From Bradyrhizobium jicamae (GTDB lineage: Bacteria; Pseudomonadota; Alphaproteobacteria; Rhizobiales; Xanthobacteraceae), in the NCBI RefSeq assembly GCF_001440395.1, contig NZ_LLXZ01000048.1, positions 1 to 52,544 of the forward strand: 52,544 nt of DNA. The letters are read 5' to 3'. Positions 34,841 through 43,453 of this stretch are shown here, in pieces. The position numbers and the translations under genes are program-made. The notes beneath the pieces are model-generated. The model saw only the letters and a list, made by a program, of their open reading frames with translations, searched no databases and was not told where the DNA came from. Within the stretch, counting starts at the first letter, position 1. Each line of letters starts with the position of its first letter.

Positions 34841-35171
34841 TCGTTCGTCATTGCGGAAACGCCAGCTTTTCAAACAGCGTGGCTTGCCAGCGAAATCAGG
34901 GACTTATTGCGTCGTCCTTGCGCTCCACCATCTTCGATCACGACCCTCGATCATTGCAAACCTCGTCGCGGCGCAACATGCAAAATGAGACTACCGGTCA
35001 AGTTGTGAGAGGTGAAGCTGCGTGCGTTGCCCTCGTCATCAGCTAGTTTTCGCCCGGCGGTCCCGGTCGCCATGCATTCCGGCTGCACGATCAAGCAATC
35101 GGCCATCCACGGCATGGCGGGTTTGGAACGACCTGACGATACAAAAACCGGCGATACAAGGGAGGGGTTCG
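34841..35171. other. Intergenic region between DUF2066 and binding-protein genes
   Basis: The region is 331 nt and holds divergent promoters. I see no open frame with coding character, no FixK box and no strong hairpin. GGAGGGG at 35161-35167 is the ribosome site of the next gene. Direct ACGATACAAAA/GCGATACAAGG repeats at about 35141-35160 are the only visible pattern. Confidence 0.5.
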
Positions 35172-36422
35172 ATGTTTAAAAGCTGTGCGGGACTGGTCGC
35201 GCTGAGCAGCCTGTTGCTTTCCAGCGCCGCCATGGCCCAGGAGAAAATCAAGGTCGGCGTCACCGCGACGCTCGAAGGCACCTATACCGTGCTCGGCGAG
35301 GACGGCATACGCGGACATCAGACGGCCATCAACACGCTCGGCAAGAAAGTCGGCGACAAGGAAATCGAATTCATCATCGCGTCGACGGATGCCACGCCTG
35401 ATTCCGCGGTTCGTGCCGTGCGCAAGCTGATCGAACAGGACAAGGTCCAGATCCTGCTTTCACCCCTGTCCGGTGACGAAGGCATCGCGGTCAAGAACTT
35501 TGCCAAGACGCGCCCGGAACTAACCTTCATCAACGCCGCTTCCGGCGCGCAGGAAACCACTTATGTCGACCCGGCGCCGAACTTCTACCGCTACAACATG
35601 GACGGCGCCCAGTGGCAGGTCGGCCTTGGCAAATACGCCTATGAAACCAAGGGCTATCGCAAGATTGCGACGGTCGGAGACGATTATTCCTTTATCTACA
35701 CGCAAGTGTTTGGGCTGGTGCTGGAGTTCTGCGGCGCCGGCGGAAAGGTCACCAATCGGCAATGGGTGCCGCTCGGCACCAAGGACTTTGCCTCCGTCAT
35801 TGCCGCCCTGCCCGACGACGTCGATGCGATCTATCTCGGCCTCGGCGGCGCCGACGCCGTCAACTTCCTGAACCAGTATCAGCAGGCGGGCGGCAAGGCG
35901 CATCTGATGGGCGGCTCGATCATGGTCGACCAGACCATCCTTTCGGCCAAGGGGAATGCCAAGAATGCCCTGATCGGCACCATCGCCGCCAGCGGCCAAG
36001 CTGACACCTGGGAAGATCCAGGTTGGCAAAAGTTCGTGAAGGCGTATCAGGATGCCTTCCCGCCCAACAAGCGCTTCCCAAGCCCGTCGCTGCTCGCCAC
36101 CAACTACTACAACTCGACGGCGGCGCTGATCCTCGCGCTGCGTCAGGTCAACGGCGACCTCAGCAACAACCAGGCGAAGTACAGGGAGGCGCTTGCCAAG
36201 ATCGAGCTCGATGCGCCCAACGGCAAGATCAAGCTCGACTCCAACCGTCAGGCCATCGGCACCAATTTCGTCACCGAAGTGGTGGATGACGGCAAAGGCG
36301 CCTTGTTCAGCAAGGTCGTGAAGGTGATCCCGAACGTGAACCAGACGCTCGGTTACGACCCGGCGGTCTTCTCCAAGATCGGGCTGCCGAGCCGAACGGT
36401 TCCGGAATGTAAGAAGTACTGA
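35172..36422 (+). CDS. ABC transporter substrate-binding protein (LivK type)
   Basis: This 416-residue periplasmic protein has a signal peptide (GLVALSSLLLSSAAMAQ). The type I binding-protein fold of the branched-chain amino acid family shows IKVGVTATLEGTYTVLGEDG, FIIASTDATPDSAVRAVRKL, ILLSPLSGDEGIAVKNFA and GYRKIATVGDDYSFIYTQVF. This subfamily also carries aromatic acids, amides and ureas, so the ligand is open. The longer reading from 35022 lacks a signal; GGAGGGG before ATG 35172 decides the start. It precedes the AraC regulator and permeases of the same cluster. Confidence 0.93.
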   Translation: MFKSCAGLVALSSLLLSSAAMAQEKIKVGVTATLEGTYTVLGEDGIRGHQTAINTLGKKVGDKEIEFIIASTDATPDSAVRAVRKLIEQDKVQILLSPLSGDEGIAVKNFAKTRPELTFINAASGAQETTYVDPAPNFYRYNMDGAQWQVGLGKYAYETKGYRKIATVGDDYSFIYTQVFGLVLEFCGAGGKVTNRQWVPLGTKDFASVIAALPDDVDAIYLGLGGADAVNFLNQYQQAGGKAHLMGGSIMVDQTILSAKGNAKNALIGTIAASGQADTWEDPGWQKFVKAYQDAFPPNKRFPSPSLLATNYYNSTAALILALRQVNGDLSNNQAKYREALAKIELDAPNGKIKLDSNRQAIGTNFVTEVVDDGKGALFSKVVKVIPNVNQTLGYDPAVFSKIGLPSRTVPECKKY

Positions 36423-36440
36423 CTCTTCGCATTTGCGAAC

Positions 36441-36463
36441 GGGCCCCGGTCACGCCGGGGCCC
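36441..36463 (+). terminator. GC-rich hairpin after the binding-protein gene
   Basis: GGGCCCCGG (36441-36449) and CCGGGGCCC (36455-36463) form a perfect 9-bp stem with a 5-nt loop, without a T-run. It may be a partial terminator or mRNA stabiliser that lets the binding protein be made in excess over downstream genes. Confidence 0.55.
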
Positions 36464-36548
36464 GGGCAAACGCCATCTAAGCTTGCATTCGCTCCCCGGA
36501 TGTTGAACGCTGGCGGAAAAGACAAGAACATCCCGCGGGAGGGAAGGC

Positions 36549-37376
36549 ATGAGCAAGGCTCTCGCCGTCTTCCACGGCCGGTTCGGTCGCGCGACGGTCT
36601 ATCAGTTGAACCGCCCCTTCAACATGCATGCGCATCGCGAAGGGCACCTGATCTTTCATGTCGGGGGAACACCGGCGCGCATCGATGTGTGCGATGAGCG
36701 ATGGCTTCTCGCGGAAGATTCCATTGTTGCCATCAACCCCTGGGAACCACACAATTTTGTCCCGACGGACATGGAGAACGGCGCGATCTTCTTCGTGCTC
36801 TACGTCAACGCCGAATGGTTCGCCCCTGACGCGGCGCGGGCTCACGGCCTGCGGTTCGGCCACACCTGTTTCAAGCGTACGGTCGCCCTCGACAGGCATA
36901 TCCGGCGAACCGCGGCGCTGGTCTGCGGCGCACCCTCGCTAAGCAGTCTCGATAGCGAACTCAGGCAGTTGATCGACGGATGCTATGAGGAGAGCTGGCA
37001 GAGTTCCGAGCCGGTGCAGGAGATGCGCACTGCCAGCGCCATCACCGACTTTCGCGTTCGCAAATCCATCAAGCTGATGTCGGAAAGTCCGGGCGCGGAG
37101 ATCGAACTGGATTCGATCGCGCGGGCCTCCGGGCTGTCGCGCCCGCACTTTTACCGGCTGTTCCGCACCCAGACCGGCGTCACCCCGAACCTCTATCTCA
37201 ATACACTGATCATGGAACAGGCGCTGGACGCGCTGGTCGCGACCGAGGTGCCGATCGCCGATATCGGCTTCGATCTCGGCTTCTCCTCTCAGAGCGGTTT
37301 CACCCGCTTCTTCGCCGCCAATGTCGGAATGGCGCCGACGGAATACCGCCGCGCCGCCAAAGTCTTGCGCCCCTGA
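36549..37376 (+). CDS. AraC-family transcription regulator
   Basis: This protein has 275 residues. The N-terminal cupin-like sensing domain includes NMHAHREGHLIFHVGG and INPWEPHNFVP. The C-terminal double helix-turn-helix shows SIARASGLSRPHFYRLFRTQ, TGVTPNLYLN, and IGFDLGFSSQSGFTRFFAAN. It is probably the local regulator of the transporter and molybdoenzyme cluster, responding to the imported substrate. It sits between the binding-protein and permease genes on the same strand. GGGAGGGAAGGC precedes ATG. Confidence 0.92.
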   Translation: MSKALAVFHGRFGRATVYQLNRPFNMHAHREGHLIFHVGGTPARIDVCDERWLLAEDSIVAINPWEPHNFVPTDMENGAIFFVLYVNAEWFAPDAARAHGLRFGHTCFKRTVALDRHIRRTAALVCGAPSLSSLDSELRQLIDGCYEESWQSSEPVQEMRTASAITDFRVRKSIKLMSESPGAEIELDSIARASGLSRPHFYRLFRTQTGVTPNLYLNTLIMEQALDALVATEVPIADIGFDLGFSSQSGFTRFFAANVGMAPTEYRRAAKVLRP

Positions 37377-37482
37377 GCGCAGAGCGCGCGAAAAGATACT
37401 GACAATCAAGTGCAAGCTCCGCGGCCCCATTAGGATGGTCCCAAAACGCGAGCCGAAACGGCCGCGCGTCTGGGAGGACGGC

Positions 37483-37509
37483 ATGGTGACGGCCGCGCTG
37501 CTACCGTGA
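37483..37509 (+). promoter_or_regulatory. Possible 8-codon leader ORF coupled to the permease start
   Basis: ATG 37483 has an ideal ribosome site (GGAGG at 37473-37477, 5 nt spacing) and encodes MVTAALLP. Its TGA overlaps the GTG start of the permease (GTGA, 37506-37509). The permease GTG itself has no good ribosome site, so translation may be coupled through the leader. Confidence 0.4.
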
Positions 37510-38516
37510 CACGATTCATCGAACGCCATCCGGCATGGGCGCTGATCGTCTTGATCGCGGTCGCGGTGCTGTTGTGGCTGATCCTTGCCGTCTGGCCGCC
37601 CGGCCTCGAAGAAGCGTTCGGCAGGAAGCGGGTCTTTCTCAACGCCGTCTTCAACGGCATCACGCTCGGCGGCCTCTACTTCCTCGTGGCGAGCGGATTC
37701 ACGCTGATCTTCGGGCTGATGCGCAACGTCAATCTGGCGCATGGCTCGCTCTATCTGTTCGGTGGCTACATCGGTTACGCCATCAGCGCCTGGACCGGTT
37801 CCTGGATCCTCGGCTTCGTCATCGCGTTTCTCGGCGTCGCCCTGGTCGGCATCGTGCTGCAAATCGTGGTCTTCCGCCGCATGGAGGGACAGGATCTGCG
37901 CCAGACCATGGTCACGATCGGGCTCTCGATCGTGTTTGCGGACCTGATGCTGTGGGCATTCGGCGGCGACTTCTACCAGATCCAGACCCCGAGCTGGCTG
38001 GTCGGCCCGGTCGAATTGCCGCTGGTCACCGCGGTCAGATCCTCCGGCGAGGCGGTCTATCTGCGCTATCCGATGGTGCGGCTCGTGATCTTCGTCGCCG
38101 CCGTCGTGATCGGCATCGCGATGTGGCTGGCGCTCAACCGGACCCGTGTCGGCATGATGGTGCGCGCCGGTGTCGACGACCGCGACATGCTCGCGGCCAC
38201 CGGCGTGCCGATCCAGCTCGTCTTCGTGGCCGTGTTCGCACTCGGCGCCGGGCTAGCCGGCATCGCAGGCGTCGTCGGCGGCACCTTTCAGTCGATCTCG
38301 CCCGGCGAGGATACCCGGTTCCTGCTGGCTTCGCTCGTGGTCGTGATCGTCGGCGGCATGGGGTCGATCCCGGGTGCGGCGCTCGGCGCCGTCATCATTG
38401 GTCTCGCCGAACAGCTTGGCTCGGTCTACATCCCGACCTACGCCATCGTCGTGACTTTCCTCATCATGGTTCTGGTGCTGGCGCTGCGGCCGCAGGGCCT
38501 TCTGGCGAGGCGTTGA
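37506..38516 (+). CDS. Branched-chain-amino-acid-type ABC permease (LivH type)
   Basis: This 336-residue inner-membrane permease shows the LivH motifs NGITLGGLYFLVASGFTLIF, GLMRNVNLAHGSLYLFGGYI, and GIAGVVGGTFQSISPGED with a final GAALGAVIIGLAEQLGSVYI. It starts with GTG 37506, coupled to a short leader. It forms the translocation pore with the LivM-type protein. A small N-terminal extension (about 30 residues) precedes the first segment. Confidence 0.92.
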   Translation: MTRFIERHPAWALIVLIAVAVLLWLILAVWPPGLEEAFGRKRVFLNAVFNGITLGGLYFLVASGFTLIFGLMRNVNLAHGSLYLFGGYIGYAISAWTGSWILGFVIAFLGVALVGIVLQIVVFRRMEGQDLRQTMVTIGLSIVFADLMLWAFGGDFYQIQTPSWLVGPVELPLVTAVRSSGEAVYLRYPMVRLVIFVAAVVIGIAMWLALNRTRVGMMVRAGVDDRDMLAATGVPIQLVFVAVFALGAGLAGIAGVVGGTFQSISPGEDTRFLLASLVVVIVGGMGSIPGAALGAVIIGLAEQLGSVYIPTYAIVVTFLIMVLVLALRPQGLLARR

Positions 38517-38517
38517 C

Positions 38518-39600
38518 ATGTCGCTGGTCCAGGGCACCCATCCTCAGACCAGTCAGCCGGCAAAGGCGCGCGCGATACTGCTGGCGTGGCCGGAATTCAA
38601 CAAGCCGGCGGTCTGGCTGGTCGCCGTGATCCTCCTGATCATGCCGTTCATCGCCAACGGTTTCTTCCTGATCGAGATCTTCGCCACGACGCTGATCCTC
38701 GGAACCATCGCGCTCAGCCTGATGTTCCTGGCCGGCTATGGCGGCATGGTCAGCCTGATGCAGCTCACCGTCGCGGGCTTTGCTGCCTACATGGTCGCCG
38801 TGTTCGGCATGAGCGCCAACACCAATATCAGCCTTGGCTGGCCGTGGTGGCTCGCAACGCCGATGGCGCTGGTGCTCGCGACCGCATTCGGCACGCTCGG
38901 CGGCGCGCTCGCGGTGCGCACCGAGGGCATCTACACCATCATGATCACGCTCGCGATCGGCGCAGCCTTCTATTATTTCACCAACCAGAACTGGGCGATC
39001 TTCGGCGGCCATACCGGCATCAACACGGTCGCGACGCCGAAATTCTGGGGCGTCGACTGGCGTTCCGACATTCCCTTCTATTACATCACGCTGGGCGTCG
39101 CCGCGTTCTGCTATTTCGCCGTCCAATATGTCTCGCGCGCCCCGTTCGGCCTTGCGCTGCAGGGCGTGCGCGACAATCCCCGCCGCATGGCGGCGCTCGG
39201 TTTCAATGTCAACGCACACCGCGTGGCCGCCTATGCCTTTGCCGCCTTCATCGCCGCGCTCGGCGGTGTGCTGCAGGTCTGGAACTACCGGCAGATCTCG
39301 CCCGGCTCGGTCAGCGTCGGCGCCTGCATCGACATCCTGATCATTGCGGTGGTCGGCGGCATCTCCCGTCCCGTCGGTCCCTTCATCGGCGCCTTGATCT
39401 TCGTCATCCTGCGCACCTTCGCGCTCGATCTGCTGGTCAAGTTCGGTCTCGACGGCAACCGCTTCCGGCTGCTGATCGGGCTCGGCTTCCTCGCCATCGT
39501 GTTCTGGTCGTCGGATGGCGTGATCGGACTGTGGGAGCGCTGGCGCCGCCGTACTGCGGCCACTGACGCGCGTCCGGGCGGAGGGAAGCCGCATGGATAA
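38518..39600 (+). CDS. Branched-chain-amino-acid-type ABC permease (LivM type)
   Basis: This 360-residue second permease has LivM motifs LSLMFLAGYGGMVSLMQLTV, VRTEGIYTIMITLAIGAAFY, and SRAPFGLALQGVRDNPRRMA, which is the typical LivM cytoplasmic loop. The start is 1 nt after the LivH-type stop. The 3' end overlaps the ATPase gene by 8 nt. Confidence 0.93.
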   Translation: MSLVQGTHPQTSQPAKARAILLAWPEFNKPAVWLVAVILLIMPFIANGFFLIEIFATTLILGTIALSLMFLAGYGGMVSLMQLTVAGFAAYMVAVFGMSANTNISLGWPWWLATPMALVLATAFGTLGGALAVRTEGIYTIMITLAIGAAFYYFTNQNWAIFGGHTGINTVATPKFWGVDWRSDIPFYYITLGVAAFCYFAVQYVSRAPFGLALQGVRDNPRRMAALGFNVNAHRVAAYAFAAFIAALGGVLQVWNYRQISPGSVSVGACIDILIIAVVGGISRPVGPFIGALIFVILRTFALDLLVKFGLDGNRFRLLIGLGFLAIVFWSSDGVIGLWERWRRRTAATDARPGGGKPHG

Positions 39601-40375
39601 TGGCGCGCCACGCTTTTCATCAGTCGCTGCCGGCGCGGCGCTGGAACTGCGCGGCGTGACCCGGCTGTTCGGCGCGCTCGCGGCGCTGACCGACGTCACC
39701 ATCACGGTTCGTCCGGGGGAGCGCCGCGCCGTGCTCGGCTCCAACGGCGCCGGCAAGACCACGCTGTTCAATTGCGTCACCGGCGACTTTCCGCCGTCAT
39801 CCGGCACCATCCGCTTTTTCGGCGAGGATATCACGCACTTCCCGCCCTATGAGCGCATCAGGCGCGGCCTGCGCCGCACCTACCAGATCTCGGCGCTGTT
39901 CCCCGGCCTCTCGGTGCGGGACAATGTCTATCTCGCCTGCCGCGGCGTTTCCCGCGGACGATTTTCGGTGCTGCGCCCGGGTACCAACGACGCCCTCATG
40001 CATGCGAGCGAAGCGCTGATCCAGGCCGTGCATCTGACAGCGGTCAGAGAACAGCGCGTCGCGGAACTTGCCCATGGCCAGCAGCGGCAGCTCGAAATCG
40101 CGCTCGCGCTGGCCGGCGCGCCGCGCTTCATCCTGTTCGACGAGCCGGCCGCGGGGCTATCCCCCACCGAGCGGCGCGAGCTGATCGAGATCCTGACGTC
40201 GCTGCCCGCCCATATCGGCTACATCATCATCGAGCACGACATGGATGTCGCGCTCCGCGTCGTCGAAAGCGTGACGATGATGCACAACGGCCGTGTATTC
40301 AAGGAGGGATTGCCGCACGAGATCGAAGCCGATCCCGAGGTGCAGGAACTCTATCTGGGGGCCGGTCATGCCTGA
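39593..40375 (+). CDS. ABC transporter ATPase (LivG type)
   Basis: This 260-residue ATPase has Walker A GSNGAGKTTLF (about 49-59), the signature LAHGQQRQLEIALAL, Walker B FILFDEPAAGLSP and the switch His in IIIEHDMDVAL. YERIRRGLRRTYQISALFPG is the LivG-specific region. It pairs with the ATPase half of the next gene, overlapping it by 8 nt. Confidence 0.94.
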   Translation: MDNGAPRFSSVAAGAALELRGVTRLFGALAALTDVTITVRPGERRAVLGSNGAGKTTLFNCVTGDFPPSSGTIRFFGEDITHFPPYERIRRGLRRTYQISALFPGLSVRDNVYLACRGVSRGRFSVLRPGTNDALMHASEALIQAVHLTAVREQRVAELAHGQQRQLEIALALAGAPRFILFDEPAAGLSPTERRELIEILTSLPAHIGYIIIEHDMDVALRVVESVTMMHNGRVFKEGLPHEIEADPEVQELYLGAGHA

Positions 40376-42593
40376 GAGCCGCCGCACCGCCCCCGCGCTC
40401 GAAGTCAAAGGCCTCGACGTCTACTACGGCCACTCGCATGCGCTGCAGGGCGTCGACCTGACGTTGGATTCCGGCGTGTTCTCGGTGGTCGGCCGCAACG
40501 GCATGGGCAAGACCACGCTGTGCAAGACCATCATGGGCCTGCTGCGGGCGAGCGGCGGCTCGGTCCGCGTGCGCGGCGAGGACATCACCCGTCTCAGCCC
40601 GGCGCGGATCGCGCAAGCGGGCGTCGGCTATGTGCCGCAGGGCCGCCGGCTGTGGCGGTCGCTCAGCGTCGCCGAACATCTGGCGTTGGCGGCCGGGATG
40701 CGGCGCGGCGCCTGGACCATCGACCGCATCTACGAAACCTTTCCCCGTCTGGCCGAGCGCAAGGACCATGGCGGCGGCCAGCTCTCCGGCGGTGAGCAGC
40801 AGATGCTGGCGATCTCCCGCGCGCTGCTGACCAACCCGCAGCTTCTGATCATGGACGAGCCGACCGAAGGTCTTGCGCCCGTCATCGTCGCCCAGGTCGA
40901 GGACATGCTCGTGCGGCTCGGCGAGGACGGCGACATGTCGGTGCTGGTGATCGAGCAGAATATCGGCGTCGCCACTGCGATCTCGAAAAATGTCGCGATC
41001 ATGGTCAATGGCCGCGTCAACCGCATCATCGACTCCGCGCGCCTTGCGGCCGATCGCGAGTTGCAGCAACGCCTGCTTGGCGTCGGCGTCCATGGTGCCG
41101 AGCCGGAACTGGATATCGCCGCCGCCGACGCACGCGCCGAAACGCGTCCCGCGCCGCCTCGCGCCCCGAGTGCAGCGCCGGTTCGGATCTACATCTCCAA
41201 TCCCACGCTGCCGACGCGCTGGTCACAGCCGATACCCATCGCCCGCATCGAGAACGCAGCGCGCACGCTCTCGGTCGGCGTGACGCGCATCGAAGATGCT
41301 GCGCGGCAAAAGCGTCAGGCCGGCGCGGGCGTGCAAACGGTACCCGGACCGCCCGTCGTCCTCGTCGTCGGAACGCTCGATACCAAGGGCGAGGAGTTGC
41401 GGTTCATCCGCGACGTGCTTGCCGGTCAGGGCTTGCGGACGCGGCTGGTCGACGTCTCCACCAGCGGTAAGCTCTCCACCTGCGACGTCTCCGCGCAGGA
41501 AATCGCGCTCAATCATGGGCGCGGCGGATCGAGCGTGTTCGGCGCCGATCGCGGTGCGTCAGTCTCGGCGATGGCGGACGCCTTCGCCAACTGGCTGCGC
41601 CGCCAGGGCAATATCGCCGGCATCATTTCGGCCGGCGGCTCCGGCGGTGCCTCGCTGGTCGCGCCGGGCATGCGCGCCCTTCCCGTCGGCGTGCCAAAAC
41701 TCATCATCTCATCGGTCGCCTCGGGAGATGTCGGCCCCTATGTAGGCCCTGCCGATATCACCATGATGTATTCGGTCACCGACGTGCAGGGCCTCAATTC
41801 GATCTCGCGCGCCGTGCTCGCCAACGGCGCCAACGCCATTGCCGGCATGGTCAAGGCACGGCTCGACAATCAAGCCGCGAATGAGCGCAGGGCGCAGGCC
41901 GATCTGCCGGCCATCGGAATCACCATGTTCGGCGTGACGACGCCAGCCGTGCAGAAGCTCGCGGCCGATCTGCGCAACGATTTCGAGTGCCTGGTCTTCC
42001 ACGCCACCGGCGTCGGTGGCCGCTCGATGGAAAAGCTGGTCGATTCCGGAATGCTCGCCGCGGTCGTCGACCTCACGACGACGGAAGTATGCGACCTCCT
42101 GATGGGCGGCGTATTCCCGGCGACCGACGACCGCTTCGGCGCGATCATCCGCAGCCGCCTGCCCTTCATCGGCTCGGTCGGCGCACTCGACATGGTCAAT
42201 TTCGGCGCGCCCGATACGATTCCGGAACGTTACCGCCAGCGCAAATTCCACGTTCACAATCCGCAGGTGACCCTGATGCGCACCACGCCGGAGGAGAATG
42301 AACGGATGGGACGCTGGATCGGCGACAAGCTCAACCGGATGGACGGGCCGGTGCGCTTCTTCCTCCCCGAAGGCGGCGTCTCCGCACTCGATGCGCCGGG
42401 CCAGCCGTTCTGGGATCCGGAAGCCGATGCCGCGCTGTTTACCGCGCTGGAACGCAGCGTGCGCCAGACCGGCAACCGTCAGCTCATCCGCATCAAGCGT
42501 CACATCAACGAGCCCGAATTTGCATCCGCCATCGTCAACGCGCTCCGCCCGCTGGTCGGACGCCCGGGGACGCGTCGGAAAGTCGCGAGGTGA
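40368..42593 (+). CDS. LivF-type ABC ATPase fused to Tm-1-like UPF0261 domain
   Basis: This is a 741-residue fusion. Residues 1-240 are a complete LivF-type ATPase: Walker [11 protein letters not shown] (41-50), signature LSGGEQQ (139-145), Walker [15 protein letters not shown] Pro/Ala/Arg linker (about 245-328) follows. Residues 329-738 are a UPF0261/Tm-1-like ATP-binding domain: [40 protein letters not shown], and [15 protein letters not shown]. In plant Tm-1 and many bacteria this domain is paired with the TIM barrel encoded next. Fusion to a transporter ATPase implies that transport and the enzyme act together. ATG 40368 overlaps LivG by 8 nt. Confidence 0.92.
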   Translation: MPESRRTAPALEVKGLDVYYGHSHALQGVDLTLDSGVFSVVGRNGMGKTTLCKTIMGLLRASGGSVRVRGEDITRLSPARIAQAGVGYVPQGRRLWRSLSVAEHLALAAGMRRGAWTIDRIYETFPRLAERKDHGGGQLSGGEQQMLAISRALLTNPQLLIMDEPTEGLAPVIVAQVEDMLVRLGEDGDMSVLVIEQNIGVATAISKNVAIMVNGRVNRIIDSARLAADRELQQRLLGVGVHGAEPELDIAAADARAETRPAPPRAPSAAPVRIYISNPTLPTRWSQPIPIARIENAARTLSVGVTRIEDAARQKRQAGAGVQTVPGPPVVLVVGTLDTKGEELRFIRDVLAGQGLRTRLVDVSTSGKLSTCDVSAQEIALNHGRGGSSVFGADRGASVSAMADAFANWLRRQGNIAGIISAGGSGGASLVAPGMRALPVGVPKLIISSVASGDVGPYVGPADITMMYSVTDVQGLNSISRAVLANGANAIAGMVKARLDNQAANERRAQADLPAIGITMFGVTTPAVQKLAADLRNDFECLVFHATGVGGRSMEKLVDSGMLAAVVDLTTTEVCDLLMGGVFPATDDRFGAIIRSRLPFIGSVGALDMVNFGAPDTIPERYRQRKFHVHNPQVTLMRTTPEENERMGRWIGDKLNRMDGPVRFFLPEGGVSALDAPGQPFWDPEADAALFTALERSVRQTGNRQLIRIKRHINEPEFASAIVNALRPLVGRPGTRRKVAR

Positions 42594-42595
42594 CC

Positions 42596-43429
42596 ATGGC
42601 GAAGTTCGAACGTTCAGCGATCCTGAAGAAGTTCCGCAACATGGTCGCCAAGGGCGAACCGATCGTCGGCGGCGGCGCCGGCACGGGTCTATCAGCCAAA
42701 TGCGAAGAGGCCGGCGGCGTCGACCTGATCGTCATCTACAATTCCGGCCGCTACCGCATGGCCGGCCGCGGCTCTCTCGCCGGCTTGATGCCCTATGGCG
42801 ATGCCAACGCCATCGTGGTGGAGATGGCCGGCGAAGTGCTTCCGGTCGTCACGAAAACGCCGGTGCTCGCCGGTGTCAACGGCACCGATCCGTTCCGCGA
42901 CATGGATACCTTCCTCGATCAGCTCAAGGCGCTGGGCTTTGCCGGCGTGCAGAACTTTCCGACCGTCGGGCTGATCGACGGCGTCTTCCGCGCCAATCTC
43001 GAAGAGACCGGCATGTCCTATGCGCTGGAGATCGACATGATCGCCAAGGCGCGTGACAAGGACATGCTGACGACGCCTTACGTGTTCAGCGAAAGCCAGG
43101 CCGCCGCGATGGCGATCGCAGGCGCCGACATCATCGTCTGCCATCTCGGTCTCACCACCGGCGGCGCGATCGGCGCGCATACCGCGCCCAGGCTCGAAGA
43201 CTGCCCGGAGCAGATCGACACCTGGGCGTCAGCAGCGCTCAGCGTCAATCCCGACATTCTGGTGCTGGCTCATGGCGGGCCGATCGCCGAGCCCGACGAT
43301 GCCGACTTCATCATGAAACACACGCGCAAATGCCACGGCTTCTACGGCGCCTCCTCGATGGAGCGCCTGCCGGTGGAGCGGGCGCTCACGGAACAGGTTC
43401 GTAAATTCAAGGCGATCGGCGCGCGGTAA
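42596..43429 (+). CDS. PEP hydrolase-like TIM-barrel protein (Tm-1 C-terminal type)
   Basis: This 277-residue protein of the phosphoenolpyruvate hydrolase-like/TIM-barrel signal-transduction family corresponds to the C-terminal half of plant Tm-1. Motifs include [56 protein letters not shown] and the late [15 protein letters not shown]. The substrate is unknown; the barrel is isocitrate-lyase/PEP-mutase-like. GAGG 5-6 nt before ATG 42596 favours this start over GTG 42590. It lies 2 nt after the UPF0261 fusion, so the two are expected to work as a complex. Confidence 0.9.
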   Translation: MAKFERSAILKKFRNMVAKGEPIVGGGAGTGLSAKCEEAGGVDLIVIYNSGRYRMAGRGSLAGLMPYGDANAIVVEMAGEVLPVVTKTPVLAGVNGTDPFRDMDTFLDQLKALGFAGVQNFPTVGLIDGVFRANLEETGMSYALEIDMIAKARDKDMLTTPYVFSESQAAAMAIAGADIIVCHLGLTTGGAIGAHTAPRLEDCPEQIDTWASAALSVNPDILVLAHGGPIAEPDDADFIMKHTRKCHGFYGASSMERLPVERALTEQVRKFKAIGAR

Positions 43430-43453
43430 CGCCGAGGGCAAAGGGAGGAGAAG

